DNA of 64,000 nucleotides, from assembly GCF_003347205.1 (NCBI RefSeq), contig NZ_QQBJ01000015.1, forward strand, positions 87,100 to 151,099, given 5' to 3'. Positions within the stretch are counted from its first letter, which is position 1, and each line of letters opens with the position of its first letter. This DNA comes from Mycolicibacterium moriokaense. Its GTDB lineage: Bacteria; Actinomycetota; Actinomycetes; Mycobacteriales; Mycobacteriaceae. Positions 34,889-42,981 of the stretch are shown here, one piece after another. Under the pieces are notes generated by a model. It searched no databases, was not told where the DNA came from, and worked only from the letters and a program-made list of their open reading frames with translations. A program made the translations under genes and the position numbers.

Positions 34889-36142
34889 GTGTCCGCTTCC
34901 GATCTGCGCCAGACCGTCGACGCGGTGTGGCGCATGGAGGCCGCCAAGATCGTGGCGACGCTGACCAGGGCCGTCGGCGACGTCGGACTCGCCGAGGACC
35001 TGGCGCAGGAGGCGCTGGTCGACGCACTGACGCAGTGGCCGGCCGGCGGCGTTCCGCGCAACCCGGGCGCGTGGCTGACCACCGTCGCCAAGCGCAAGGC
35101 GATCGACCAGTGGCGGCGCCACGACAACCTGGACACCAAGTACGCGGCGCTGGCCCGCGACCTGGAAACCCGGATCGACGACCCCGCGTGGGACCCCGAC
35201 CGGATCGACGACGACGTGCTGCGGCTGATCTTCATCTCGTCGCACCCCGTCCTGCCGCGGGAGGGACAGATCGCGCTGACCCTGCGCGTCGTCGGCGGGC
35301 TGACCACCGAGGAGATCGCGCGGGCGTTCCTGTCCTCGACGCCGACGGTCGCGGCGCGCATCACCAGGGCGAAGAAGACGCTGGCGGCGGCGAACGTGGC
35401 GTTCGAGGTGCCCGACCCCGCCGAGTACCCGCAGCGGCTGTCGTCGGTGCTGTCGGTGATCTACCTGATCTACAACGAGGGCTACTCGGCGTCGTTCGGC
35501 CAGCGCTGGATTCGCGACGAGCTGTGTAGCGAGGCGCTGCGCCTCGGCCGGGTGCTCGCCGCCCTTGTTCCAGACGAGCCGGAGGTGCACGGCCTGGTGT
35601 CGCTGATGGAGTTGCAGTCGTCCCGGTTCGCGGCACGCACCGACGAAGACGGCACGCCGATCCTGCTGGAGAACCAGAACCGCGCCAAGTGGGACCGCGC
35701 GCAGATCGGCCGCGGGGTGGCCGCGCTGCAGCGCGCCGCGCAGGCCGTCGACAAGAAGGGCACCGGCTGGGGGCCGTACGCACTGCAGGCCGCGCTAGCC
35801 GAATGCCACGCCACCGCAGCGACTTCCGCCGACACCGACTGGCATCGGATCGTCACCCTCTACGACGGGCTGATACAGATCGCGCCGTCGCCGGTCGTCG
35901 CGCTGAACCGGGCCGTCGCGGTGGCGATGGCGTCCGGGCCGCAGGCAGGCCTGCGGATCGTCGACGGCTTGACCGGGCTGGACGGGTCCTACCTACTGCC
36001 CAGCGTTCGCGGCGAGCTGCTGGCCCGGCTCGGACGCAGCGATGAAGCCGCCGACGAGTTCGCGAAGGCCGCGGACCTCGCCGACAACGCCAGGGAGCGA
36101 GACGTGTTGCTGGACAAGGCCGCTCGGGCGCGCAGCGGCTAG
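34889..36142 (+). CDS. ECF42-type sigma factor with C-terminal extension
   Basis: A 417-residue sigma-70-family protein: sigma-2 region in residues 15-80 (VGLAEDLAQEALVDAL, AWLTTVAKRKAIDQWRR), sigma-4 region near 125-165 (LTLRVVGGLTTEEIARAFLSSTPTVAARITRAKK), then a long DUF6596/TPR-like extension to the end. That architecture defines group ECF42, which lacks an anti-sigma partner and is controlled by its own extension. Its expected target, a DGPF/YCII gene with a matching promoter, is 6 kb upstream. The GTG at 34889 follows CACAAT by 6 nt. The stop shares CTAG with the convergent methyltransferase. Confidence 0.88.
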   Translation: MSASDLRQTVDAVWRMEAAKIVATLTRAVGDVGLAEDLAQEALVDALTQWPAGGVPRNPGAWLTTVAKRKAIDQWRRHDNLDTKYAALARDLETRIDDPAWDPDRIDDDVLRLIFISSHPVLPREGQIALTLRVVGGLTTEEIARAFLSSTPTVAARITRAKKTLAAANVAFEVPDPAEYPQRLSSVLSVIYLIYNEGYSASFGQRWIRDELCSEALRLGRVLAALVPDEPEVHGLVSLMELQSSRFAARTDEDGTPILLENQNRAKWDRAQIGRGVAALQRAAQAVDKKGTGWGPYALQAALAECHATAATSADTDWHRIVTLYDGLIQIAPSPVVALNRAVAVAMASGPQAGLRIVDGLTGLDGSYLLPSVRGELLARLGRSDEAADEFAKAADLADNARERDVLLDKAARARSG

Positions 36143-36762
36143 GCGCCAGGGACGCCGGTGCGGGTGGCGACCGAATCGGGCGCCGCCGTGTCGAACACGT
36201 CGATGACGACGTCCTGGTCTCGGTAGCCGCCGATCCGGTGCAGACCCGAGGTGGCGGCGATGACGCCGTTGGTCTCGTCGCCCGCCATCGGGTAGTCCGC
36301 CACGCGATGGCGCCAGTGCGCGGCGACCACCGTCGCGGGGTTGGTCAGCCGCGGCAGTTCGCGGTCCAGGATGGCCCGCAGCGCGTCCGGCCTCAGGTAG
36401 TAACCGACCTCCGACAACAGCACCAGATCGAAATCCGTTGCCGGCCAACCGTCGTCGATTGATCGCTGCAACAGCGTGACCCGGTCGCGGCTACCCGAGC
36501 CGGTCAGCCGCCGATCGGTGGCCTCCAGCGCGGCGGGCACCACGTCGGTTGCGGTGACCCTGTCGCAGCGCGCCGCGAGCCGCTCGGTGACCGTTCCCAC
36601 CGAACAGCCGGGTTCGAAAGCGTGCCGGTAGCGCGAATGCGGCAGCACCGCCATCGTGATGTCGAGTTTGCGCCGCTCGTACCAGCGGTCCTGCAGCTGC
36701 CACGGGTCCGTCGCCGCCGCGTACATCTCGGCGAAATACGCGTCGGGCATGCGCGCGGTCAT
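36139..36762 (-). CDS. NodS-like SAM-dependent methyltransferase
   Basis: A 207-residue class I methyltransferase. The N-terminal DPWQLQDRWYERRKLDIT and the SAM site AFEPGCSVGTVTERLA (near residue 50) fit the NodS family, which N-methylates glucosaminyl units of Nod factors. The acidic VLLSEVGYYL motif follows. It is last in the PIG-L/GT2/ACAD/MTase operon, its ATG overlapping the ACAD stop. The product is likely a modified glycolipid or aminosugar conjugate (inference). Confidence 0.85.
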   Translation of the reverse strand: MTARMPDAYFAEMYAAATDPWQLQDRWYERRKLDITMAVLPHSRYRHAFEPGCSVGTVTERLAARCDRVTATDVVPAALEATDRRLTGSGSRDRVTLLQRSIDDGWPATDFDLVLLSEVGYYLRPDALRAILDRELPRLTNPATVVAAHWRHRVADYPMAGDETNGVIAATSGLHRIGGYRDQDVVIDVFDTAAPDSVATRTGVPGA

Positions 36763-37694
36763 CGCAGCCGCCCCGCCAGCCGTCCGAGTTCGGCGAGGTC
36801 GCGTTCGGCGTGGCTCTGCCGCACGTACATCGTCAGGTCGGCGACCCGCGCCGCGTGCTCGGCATCCGAGGCCAGCGGGCCCGGCCCGAGTGCGCGTCCG
36901 GTCCGGCGGATCGTCTCCTCCACCGCGGTTTCCACCGTCGCGCGTGTCCGTCGCGCGATCAACTCGGCGCGTCCGCTGCTGTTCGACGGGTCGGCGTCGA
37001 CCTCGTGGGCCGCCGACAGCAGCGCCGCCTCGGCCGCGGCGAGTGCGGCGTCGACGGCGCCGAGATGCGCCAGCGTGTGCGGATCGACGGACTCGCGGGC
37101 CCCCCGCGCGTACAGCGGCGCTGCGACGGCACGCGCGCCACCCAGCCAGCACGCGCTGACCCCGATCGCGCCGTGCCAGAAACCGGCCCGGGCCAGATAC
37201 TCGCCCGGCGCCCCGACCGCGACCGCGGGCGTGCCCGTGAACTGGACCGAACGCGTGTCGGAGTCCGCCATGCCCGCGTTGCGCCACTCGCCGGGCAGCG
37301 GCCGCACGCTCGGATCGCCGAGGTCGACCGCGAACAAACCCCGCCGCCGGTCATCGATGCGGGCCGTCACCAGCGCTTGCGTGCAGATGCTCGCTCCTGA
37401 GCACCACACCTTGACGCCGTCGAGGACGACATCGTCGCCGTCACCCGTCGCGCGCAGCACGGCGTCGCCCGACTCGGCGGCCCAGACCCCCCACAGCTGA
37501 TCCGGTTTGGGCTCGGGTCCGCGCAGTTCGGCGAGGATCGCGACGGCGTCGGTGTGCGCCTCGGCCAGCCGGCCCGCGACCACGTCGGCTTCGGTCAGGT
37601 CGGCCAGCCGCTGCCATCGCCGGGCGGTGTGGCCGGAACCCGGCAGCGGTAGGTCCAGCTCGCCTGCCGCCAGCCAGTCGCCCACTGTGGTCAT
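36759..37694 (-). CDS. Acyl-CoA dehydrogenase-like flavoprotein
   Basis: A 311-residue protein, shorter than the usual 380 of acyl-CoA dehydrogenases. The middle beta domain is recognisable (KVWCSGASICTQALVTAR, RSVQFTGTPAV), as is a C-terminal helical domain (GARAVAAPLYARGARESVDPHTLAHLG). The N-terminal helical domain is reduced. The usual catalytic glutamate is not obvious, so it may act on a carrier-bound or sugar-linked substrate, or be a non-canonical member. Both ends overlap neighbouring genes by 4 nt. Confidence 0.75.
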   Translation of the reverse strand: MTTVGDWLAAGELDLPLPGSGHTARRWQRLADLTEADVVAGRLAEAHTDAVAILAELRGPEPKPDQLWGVWAAESGDAVLRATGDGDDVVLDGVKVWCSGASICTQALVTARIDDRRRGLFAVDLGDPSVRPLPGEWRNAGMADSDTRSVQFTGTPAVAVGAPGEYLARAGFWHGAIGVSACWLGGARAVAAPLYARGARESVDPHTLAHLGAVDAALAAAEAALLSAAHEVDADPSNSSGRAELIARRTRATVETAVEETIRRTGRALGPGPLASDAEHAARVADLTMYVRQSHAERDLAELGRLAGRLR

Positions 37695-38428
37695 GTGCCC
37701 GCGGCCTTCCTCAGCACCGAGCCGGACAGATCGCGCAGATGCTTTGCGAAGCCGCCAGGCGCCCGACCGTCTCGCCGGTCCGAGGTCGCCACCGACAACG
37801 CGGCATCGCGGTGGATGCGCATGCTCGCCGCCTCGAAGCGGTCGACGAGTTCGACGTCCTCGCCGGTCGGCAGCGCGCGGAAGCCGCCGACCGCCCAGTA
37901 CGCATCGGCGCGGAAACCCATGTTGGCACCGTGAATGTGGTTGTGGCCCCGCCCTTTCTGGCCCGGCCCAATCTGGCCCGGCTCTTTGGCGTGATAGGCG
38001 CGAAGATAGCGACGGGCCACCTCGGCCGGATAGTGCCGCCAGTTGGGCACCCGCACGACCCCGAGCACCATGTCGGCGTCGGCCGCGCTCATCTTCAGCA
38101 ACCAATCGGCGGGCACCACGCTGTCGGCATCCGTGGTCGCGTACCAGGTGTGCGCCGGCTCGACGGAATCACACAGCGGCAACGCGTACTCGAAACCGGC
38201 GGCCCTGGCCGCACCGACATTGCCCGCGTCGACGGAAACGAAATGCACGTCCGGACCGAACTGCCCCACCAGGCGGTCGCTTCCGTCGTCGGTGGCGTCG
38301 AGCACCACGACGGTCAGCACCGGAACCGGCAGGCACAGCGCGGCGGTCGCCAGCGCCCGCAGACAGCGCGGCAGGTGCGCCAATTCGTTGTGCGCCGGCA
38401 CCACAACGACGGACTTGGCCAGTTCCAT
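37691..38428 (-). CDS. Family 2 glycosyltransferase
   Basis: GT-A-fold glycosyltransferase of 245 residues: VVVPAHNELAHLPRCLRAL at the N-terminus, nucleotide-sugar DxD-type TTDADSVVP near residue 98, HGANMGFRADAYWAVGGF near residue 165 and the GEDVELVDR acid/base motif near residue 188. It is cytosolic and membrane-associated by type. A Gly/Gln/Lys-rich insertion (GPGQKGRG, near residue 155) is encoded by a short tandem DNA repeat absent from typical relatives. The stop overlaps the ACAD start. Confidence 0.87.
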   Translation of the reverse strand: MELAKSVVVVPAHNELAHLPRCLRALATAALCLPVPVLTVVVLDATDDGSDRLVGQFGPDVHFVSVDAGNVGAARAAGFEYALPLCDSVEPAHTWYATTDADSVVPADWLLKMSAADADMVLGVVRVPNWRHYPAEVARRYLRAYHAKEPGQIGPGQKGRGHNHIHGANMGFRADAYWAVGGFRALPTGEDVELVDRFEAASMRIHRDAALSVATSDRRDGRAPGGFAKHLRDLSGSVLRKAAGT

Positions 38429-38477
38429 GCCAGGCTAAATAGCCAAAACGACGTCGCTTCACACCTGCGCGTCGGGA

Positions 38478-39245
38478 CTAGCCGACGAAGACGATCTCAC
38501 CGACCGCCAACTGACGCTCGATGACATCGGAGGGCAGCAATGGCGGCCCGTCGGCGCGCTGCACCTGGCTGGCGAAACAGCGCACCGCTTCGGTCTTGAC
38601 CGCGAGGTCTGCCGATGCCACCTCGATGCTCCTGGCCCGCTGCCAGGGGACGGCCGGGTCGTCGGGGGTCGCCCAGTGCCACATCCAGATCGGGTATTCG
38701 ACGAACACCGCGCCGGCGCTCCTCGCGGCGGCGGCCGCGGCCCGCCCGGTCGCTTCGTGGTCGGGATGACCGTCACCTCGCCAGGTCGCCGCACACCACG
38801 CCCCCGGATCGAAGCCGGCCAGCAGCGCCTCCAGCCTGATGGTCAGCCGCATCTCGTGGGTCGCCACCTCTCCGTCGGGCATCCGCAGGAAGATCGGCTT
38901 CGGCAGACCGAGTCGGTGCGCGGCCGCCTTCAGTTCGTCCCGGCGTAGCCTGGCAAGCCCCTCGCGGCCGTCGGGGGTGTCCGGATACGCCGCCTCGCCG
39001 TCGGTCACCGCGACGATCTGCACGGTGACGCCGCGTCGGCTGAGCATCGCCGCGGTCGCGCCAAGGCCCAGCGTTTCGTCGTCGGGATGCGCCGCGACCA
39101 ACACCATCGCCGGGCAGTCGCCGAGGTCCAGCGCGGGAAAGCGGCGCTGCCACCGCGTCCACTCGCCGAGTGGGGTGCCGCCGTCGAGGATCGGCCGCGC
39201 CGCCAGCCGCGCACTGTTGGTCGAGGGCCTCACTGTCTCGGTCAT
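38478..39245 (-). CDS. PIG-L family deacetylase
   Basis: Zinc-dependent N-acetylglucosaminyl deacetylase-type protein of 255 residues. The zinc motif AAHPDDE is near residue 51 and the third ligand lies in GDGHPDHEA near residue 160, as in MshB and Mca. It would deacetylate an N-acetylated amino sugar. First gene of the four-gene operon with GT2, ACAD and NodS-like methyltransferase (49 bp to the next start). CATTCT lies 8 nt before the ATG. Confidence 0.88.
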   Translation of the reverse strand: MTETVRPSTNSARLAARPILDGGTPLGEWTRWQRRFPALDLGDCPAMVLVAAHPDDETLGLGATAAMLSRRGVTVQIVAVTDGEAAYPDTPDGREGLARLRRDELKAAAHRLGLPKPIFLRMPDGEVATHEMRLTIRLEALLAGFDPGAWCAATWRGDGHPDHEATGRAAAAAARSAGAVFVEYPIWMWHWATPDDPAVPWQRARSIEVASADLAVKTEAVRCFASQVQRADGPPLLPSDVIERQLAVGEIVFVG

Positions 39246-39307
39246 CGTCGGGAAGAATGCCCGGTGGCCTGCGATTCACACCTCCCGGACGTGACAGGAT
39301 TCGACGT

Positions 39308-40000
39308 GTGAATGTGCGCGCGGTGCTCTTCGACTTTTCCGGCACCCTGTTTCGCCTCGAGGAGGACGACAGCTGGTTCGAGGGCATGAAGGTCGACGAG
39401 CGTGAGGTCGACGGGCACGTGCAGGCCGAACTCATGCGCCGACTCACCGCGCCGACCGGCCGTTCGGTCGAGATGACGCCGCAGGCCTACGAGGCGTGGG
39501 TCAACCGAGACCTCGCTCCGCATCTGCACCGCGAGGCCTACCTGCACGTGCTGCGCAAGTCGGGGCTGCCCGACCACCACGCCGAGACGCTGTACGAGCG
39601 GGTGATCGACCCGATGTCGTGGACCGCCTACCCGGACACCGCCGACGTGCTCGCGGGCCTTCACCGCCAGGGCATCAAGACCGCGGTGGTGTCCAACATC
39701 GCGTTCGACGTGCGGCCCGCGTTCGATGCGATCGGCGCGAGCGGCGACGTCGACGAATTCGTGCTGTCCTTCGAGGTCGGCGCGGTCAAACCCAGCGCCG
39801 CGATCTTCCAGACCGCGTTGACGAGGCTGGAGGTGGCCCCCGAGTACGCGGTGATGGTCGGCGACAGCGAGGAGGCCGACGGCGGCGCGCAGTCGCTGGG
39901 CTGCAGGTTCCTGCTGGTGGATCCGCTGCCCACGGCGGCGCGGCCCGACGGTCTGCGCGCGGCGCTGACGGGCCACGGCGTCCACCCGGCGGCGCAGTAG
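39308..40000 (+). CDS. HAD-superfamily hydrolase
   Basis: A 230-residue haloacid-dehalogenase-type phosphatase. Motif I is DFSGTL at residues 9-14, where Ser replaces the common Asp after Phe, motif II VVSNI near residue 125, motif III lysine in GAVKPS near residue 157 and motif IV GDSEEADGG near residue 182. A helical cap of about 80 residues follows motif I. Substrate unknown. Absence of the second aspartate of DxD (here Ser-Gly) is worth noting, as it is usually the acid/base. Confidence 0.83.
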   Translation: MNVRAVLFDFSGTLFRLEEDDSWFEGMKVDEREVDGHVQAELMRRLTAPTGRSVEMTPQAYEAWVNRDLAPHLHREAYLHVLRKSGLPDHHAETLYERVIDPMSWTAYPDTADVLAGLHRQGIKTAVVSNIAFDVRPAFDAIGASGDVDEFVLSFEVGAVKPSAAIFQTALTRLEVAPEYAVMVGDSEEADGGAQSLGCRFLLVDPLPTAARPDGLRAALTGHGVHPAAQ

Positions 40001-40007
40001 CGCCGGG

Positions 40008-40303
40008 CCGATGGAAATCGACCGGCAGGCGCTACGTCGTGAACGACTATCCCGGTGCGGAACGGGTCGACAACGTCCGCACCGCCGAGGTGGCGACGCT
40101 GACGAGACGCGGCGGCACCGAACGTGTTCGGATGGTGGAGCTTTCGCCCGAGCACGCCGTCCCGGTGTTGCGGGCGTTTCCCGCCGCGGTGCCCACGGCG
40201 TCGACGTATGAAGAGGGTCGGCCTGCTCACCGACGGCACCCCCGACGAGATGGCGCGGTTGGCCGGTCGCTGCCCGGTGTTCCGCGTCGACCCCGTCACG
40301 TAG
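40008..40303 (+). pseudogene. Remnant of an F420-type nitroreductase gene
   Basis: Fragments matching the adjacent intact gene are spread over three phases. PMEID (like PMTVD) is followed after a frameshift by GRRYVVNDYPGAE, then TERVRMVELSPEHAVPVLRAFPAAVPT (compare TEHVRMTELAPDEARPLLRLFPVEVPT), then after a second frameshift GLLTDGTPDEMARLAGRCPVFRVDPV and a stop at 40301. The N-terminal third is missing. This is a decayed tandem duplicate; the intact copy follows 9 bp later, and its -10 TAGCGT uses the remnant's stop. Confidence 0.8.
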
Positions 40304-40312
40304 CGTCGAATC

Positions 40313-40774
40313 ATGTCCGACAGCGAGCGAATCCGGCCGCCCTGGTGGCTGAAGTACGTCAACAAGGCGATGATCGGGGTGCAGCGGCTGGGGTTCGGGT
40401 TCGGCGGCAAGGGCCCGATGATCCTGACCGTGCGCGGCCGCAAGTCGGGCAGGCTGCGCTCGACACCGATCACGCCGATGACCGTCGACGGCAAGCGTTA
40501 CGTGCTCGGCGGGCTGCCCGGCAGCGACTGGGCCGCCAACGCGCGCGCCGCCGGCGAGGCCGAACTGCGCCAGGGTCGCAGCACCGAACACGTGCGAATG
40601 ACTGAGTTGGCGCCCGATGAGGCGCGGCCGCTGCTGCGGCTGTTCCCCGTCGAGGTGCCCACCGGGGTGAGCTTCATGAAGAACGCGGGCCTGGTGACCG
40701 GACCCAACCCCGACGAGTACGAGGCGCTGGCGGGCCGTTGCCCCGTCTTTCGATTCGATCCGGTGAACGCATGA
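40313..40774 (+). CDS. Deazaflavin (F420)-dependent nitroreductase family protein
   Basis: A 153-residue single-domain split-barrel protein of the Ddn/FGD-like nitroreductase family. The signature GPMILTVRGRKSGRLRSTPITPM (near residue 35), where KSG contacts F420, is clear, and WAANARAAG and CPVFRFDPV complete the family pattern. It probably reduces quinones or other compounds with F420H2. The stop overlaps the menB start (ATGA), which fits a quinone-related role. TAGCGT (40301-40306) lies 6 nt before the ATG, indicating a leaderless ddn-menB message. Confidence 0.88.
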   Translation: MSDSERIRPPWWLKYVNKAMIGVQRLGFGFGGKGPMILTVRGRKSGRLRSTPITPMTVDGKRYVLGGLPGSDWAANARAAGEAELRQGRSTEHVRMTELAPDEARPLLRLFPVEVPTGVSFMKNAGLVTGPNPDEYEALAGRCPVFRFDPVNA

Positions 40775-41682
40775 GCGACAACCCTTTTGACGCCGGGCTC
40801 TGGCAGCCCGTCGACGGCTTCGAGCTGACGGACATCACCTATCACCGCCACGTCGTCGACGGTGCGGCGCAGCCGACCGTCCGGGTGGCGTTCGACCGGC
40901 CCGAGGTGCGCAACGCGTTTCGCCCGCACACCGTCGACGAGTTGTACCGCGTGCTCGACCACGCCCGGATGTCACCCGACGTCGGGGTGGTGTTGCTGAC
41001 CGGCAACGGCCCGTCACCCAAGGACGGCGGCTGGGCCTTCTGCTCCGGCGGCGACCAACGCATCCGCGGGCGCACCGGCTACCAGTACGCGGCCGGCGAC
41101 ACCGCCGACACCGTGGACGTGGCCCGCGCCGGGCGGCTGCACATCCTCGAGGTGCAGCGGCTGATCCGCTTCATGCCGAAGGTGGTCATCTGCCTGGTCA
41201 ACGGGTGGGCCGCCGGCGGTGGGCACAGCCTGCACGTGGTCTGCGACCTGACGCTGGCCAGCCGAGAACACGCGCGCTTCAAGCAGACCGACGCCGACGT
41301 GGGCAGCTTCGACGGCGGTTACGGCAGCGCGTACCTGGCCAAACAGGTCGGCCAGAAGTTCGCCCGCGAGATCTTCTTCCTCGGGCGGCCGTATGACGCC
41401 GAGCAGATGCACGCGATGGGCGCGGTCAACGAGGTCGTCGACCACGCCGCGCTCGAGACCGTCGGGCTGGAGTGGGCCGCGGCGATCAACGGCAAGTCAC
41501 CTCAGGCCGTCCGGATGCTCAAGTACGCGTTCAACCTTTCCGACGACGGCCTGATGGGCCAGCAGTTGTTCGCCGGTGAGGCAACGCGATTGGCGTACAT
41601 GACCGACGAGGCCGTCGAGGGCCGCGACGCGTTCCTGGAGAAGCGCGACCCCGACTGGAGCCGATTCCCGCGCTACTTCTAG
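40771..41682 (+). CDS. menB: 1,4-Dihydroxy-2-naphthoyl-CoA synthase MenB
   Basis: Crotonase-fold enzyme that cyclises o-succinylbenzoyl-CoA. The 303 residues align closely with recalled Rv0548c, with GGWAFCSGGDQRIRG (oxyanion hole), NGWAAGGGHSLHVVCD and the catalytic aspartate in TDADVGSFDGGYGS. The C-terminal EKRDPDWSRFPRYF is typical of the family. The N-terminus MSDNPFDAGLWQ starts at the ATG overlapping the nitroreductase stop. The stop shares CTAG with the convergent terC gene. Confidence 0.96.
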   Translation: MSDNPFDAGLWQPVDGFELTDITYHRHVVDGAAQPTVRVAFDRPEVRNAFRPHTVDELYRVLDHARMSPDVGVVLLTGNGPSPKDGGWAFCSGGDQRIRGRTGYQYAAGDTADTVDVARAGRLHILEVQRLIRFMPKVVICLVNGWAAGGGHSLHVVCDLTLASREHARFKQTDADVGSFDGGYGSAYLAKQVGQKFAREIFFLGRPYDAEQMHAMGAVNEVVDHAALETVGLEWAAAINGKSPQAVRMLKYAFNLSDDGLMGQQLFAGEATRLAYMTDEAVEGRDAFLEKRDPDWSRFPRYF

Positions 41683-42698
41683 CTGTTCGACTCGGCGGCG
41701 GCTCGGCGCAGGTCGCGGTTGGTCTTGATCAGGCTGAGCACAGTCGTGATGGTCAGCGTGGCGACGATGAACAGCAGCGACGTCACGATGCCGATCTCGG
41801 GCAGCCGGAAATCGCCGAGGTGGTCGAGGTGGCTGTGGTGCAGCGCCTCGACGATGAGCTTGACGCCGATGAAGCCGAGGATCACCGCCAGCCCCTTGCT
41901 GAGGTAGACGACCTTCTCGAGCAGTCCGCCGATCAGGAAGTACAGCTGCCGCAGGCCCATCAGCGCCAGCGCGTTGGCGGTGAAGATGATGTAGGCGTCG
42001 TTGGTCAGCCCGAAGATCGCCGGAATCGAATCGAGCGCGAACACCACGTTGGCGATCCCGATCGCCGCGATGACGATCACCAGCGGGGTGCACATCCGCC
42101 TGCCGACTGATGCCGGGTTGCTCCTCGCGTCCGCCACGCGGGTGAGCAGCTTGCGGCCGTCGTAATCCTCGCTGAGCGGCAGGATCCGGTGCAGGAAGCG
42201 CAGCACGGGGTTTTTGTGGAAGTCCGGTTCGTCGTCGGGGTCGTCGAGCGCCAACTGGATCGCGGTGTAGACCAGGAACCCGCCCAGGATGTAGAACACC
42301 CAACTCCAGGCGGCGATCGCGGCGGCCCCGGCGAAGATGAACGCGGCGCGCAGGATCAGCGATGCGACGATGCCGATGTAGAGCACCTTGTCCTCGGCCA
42401 GGTCGGGCACCCCGAAGCGGGCCATGATGACCATGAACACGAACAGGTTGTCCACGCTCAGGCTGTACTCGGTGATGTAGCCCGCGACGAACTCCTGGCC
42501 GCTGGCCCCCGGCGCGAAGATGAACAGGCCGGCCGCGAATACCGCCGCCAGCCCGATGTAGAACAACACCCAGCGCACGGCGTCGCGGGTGGAGACGGTC
42601 CGCTGCCGTCGCGAGATCACCGCGAGGTCGAGGATGATGATGCCGAGCAACACCACGATGGTGATGACCCAAACCAACGGCGAGACAACAGAAATCAC
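41679..42698 (-). CDS. TerC-family membrane protein, probable Mn2+ exporter
   Basis: Integral membrane protein of 339 residues with about nine helices. The duplicated TerC motifs are SVDNLFVFMVIMARF near residue 70 and FALDSIPAIFGLT near residue 195, whose acidic residues are thought to bind metal. The yybP-ykoY riboswitch upstream identifies it as a manganese-handling transporter like B. subtilis YkoY/MeeY, not a tellurite gene. GGAGG is 7 nt before the GTG at 42698 and can be sequestered by a hairpin. Confidence 0.9.
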   Translation of the reverse strand: MISVVSPLVWVITIVVLLGIIILDLAVISRRQRTVSTRDAVRWVLFYIGLAAVFAAGLFIFAPGASGQEFVAGYITEYSLSVDNLFVFMVIMARFGVPDLAEDKVLYIGIVASLILRAAFIFAGAAAIAAWSWVFYILGGFLVYTAIQLALDDPDDEPDFHKNPVLRFLHRILPLSEDYDGRKLLTRVADARSNPASVGRRMCTPLVIVIAAIGIANVVFALDSIPAIFGLTNDAYIIFTANALALMGLRQLYFLIGGLLEKVVYLSKGLAVILGFIGVKLIVEALHHSHLDHLGDFRLPEIGIVTSLLFIVATLTITTVLSLIKTNRDLRRAAAESNS

Positions 42699-42731
42699 AG
42701 TCGACCTCCGGACGGCATATAGCAACGGTCC

Positions 42732-42836
42732 GAAGGTCTCTTCCGCCTCTGGCCGTGACCCGAGGCCGGCACCGCCGGGTCGGCCGATGGCCTTCCGTGA
42801 TGACGACGAGTGCCGCGGAGGAATACTCCCCTTCAC
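42732..42836 (-). ncRNA. yybP-ykoY (Mn2+) riboswitch
   Basis: Read on the minus strand, the element begins GTGAAGGGGAGTA (42836-42824), contains the conserved loop TCGTCATCACGG about 25 nt later, and ends GAAGAGACCTTC. GAAGG and CCTTC pair as helix P1. These are the two conserved L1/L3 segments and closing strand of the yybP-ykoY class, which senses Mn2+ and usually switches terC or P-type ATPase genes on. Just after it, arms 42732-42728 and 42713-42709 form a hairpin running into the terC ribosome binding site, so control is probably translational. Confidence 0.85.
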
Positions 42837-42847
42837 TGACTGGCAGA

Positions 42848-42853
42848 ATTGTA
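42848..42853 (-). promoter_or_regulatory. -10 element for the riboswitch-terC transcript
   Basis: TACAAT on the minus strand, a close match to TATAAT, lies about 12 nt before the first riboswitch base, which places transcription start at about 42841, right at the aptamer's 5' side. Confidence 0.6.
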
Positions 42854-42906
42854 GTCCACAGTGCAGAACCCGTCGCGACGGGGGTCGCGCAGGCGCGTCT
42901 TGTCGG

Positions 42907-42961
42907 GAAACGGAATTCCGGTACGCAAAGCCCGAGTGGGGGCGTAGTCGAATTCCGTTTC
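42907..42961. repeat. 12-bp inverted repeat upstream of the SDR promoter
   Basis: GAAACGGAATTC (42907-42918) and GAATTCCGTTTC (42950-42961) are perfect complements 31 nt apart, ending 8 bp before the -10 TAGACT (42970-42975) of the gene at 42982. Possibly two half-sites of a looping regulator. The rest of the 283-bp gap is riboswitch and promoter. Confidence 0.5.
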
Positions 42962-42981
42962 GCGATCCATAGACTCGGCGG

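Noticed and set aside
36759-37694. Classical fatty-acid beta-oxidation role for the acyl-CoA dehydrogenase-like protein
   Set aside because: It is shorter than usual, its catalytic glutamate is not evident and it is coupled to sugar-modifying genes, not to other beta-oxidation genes.
41679-42698. Tellurite resistance as the role of the TerC protein
   Set aside because: The upstream Mn riboswitch and the family's known members point to manganese transport; no other ter genes are nearby.
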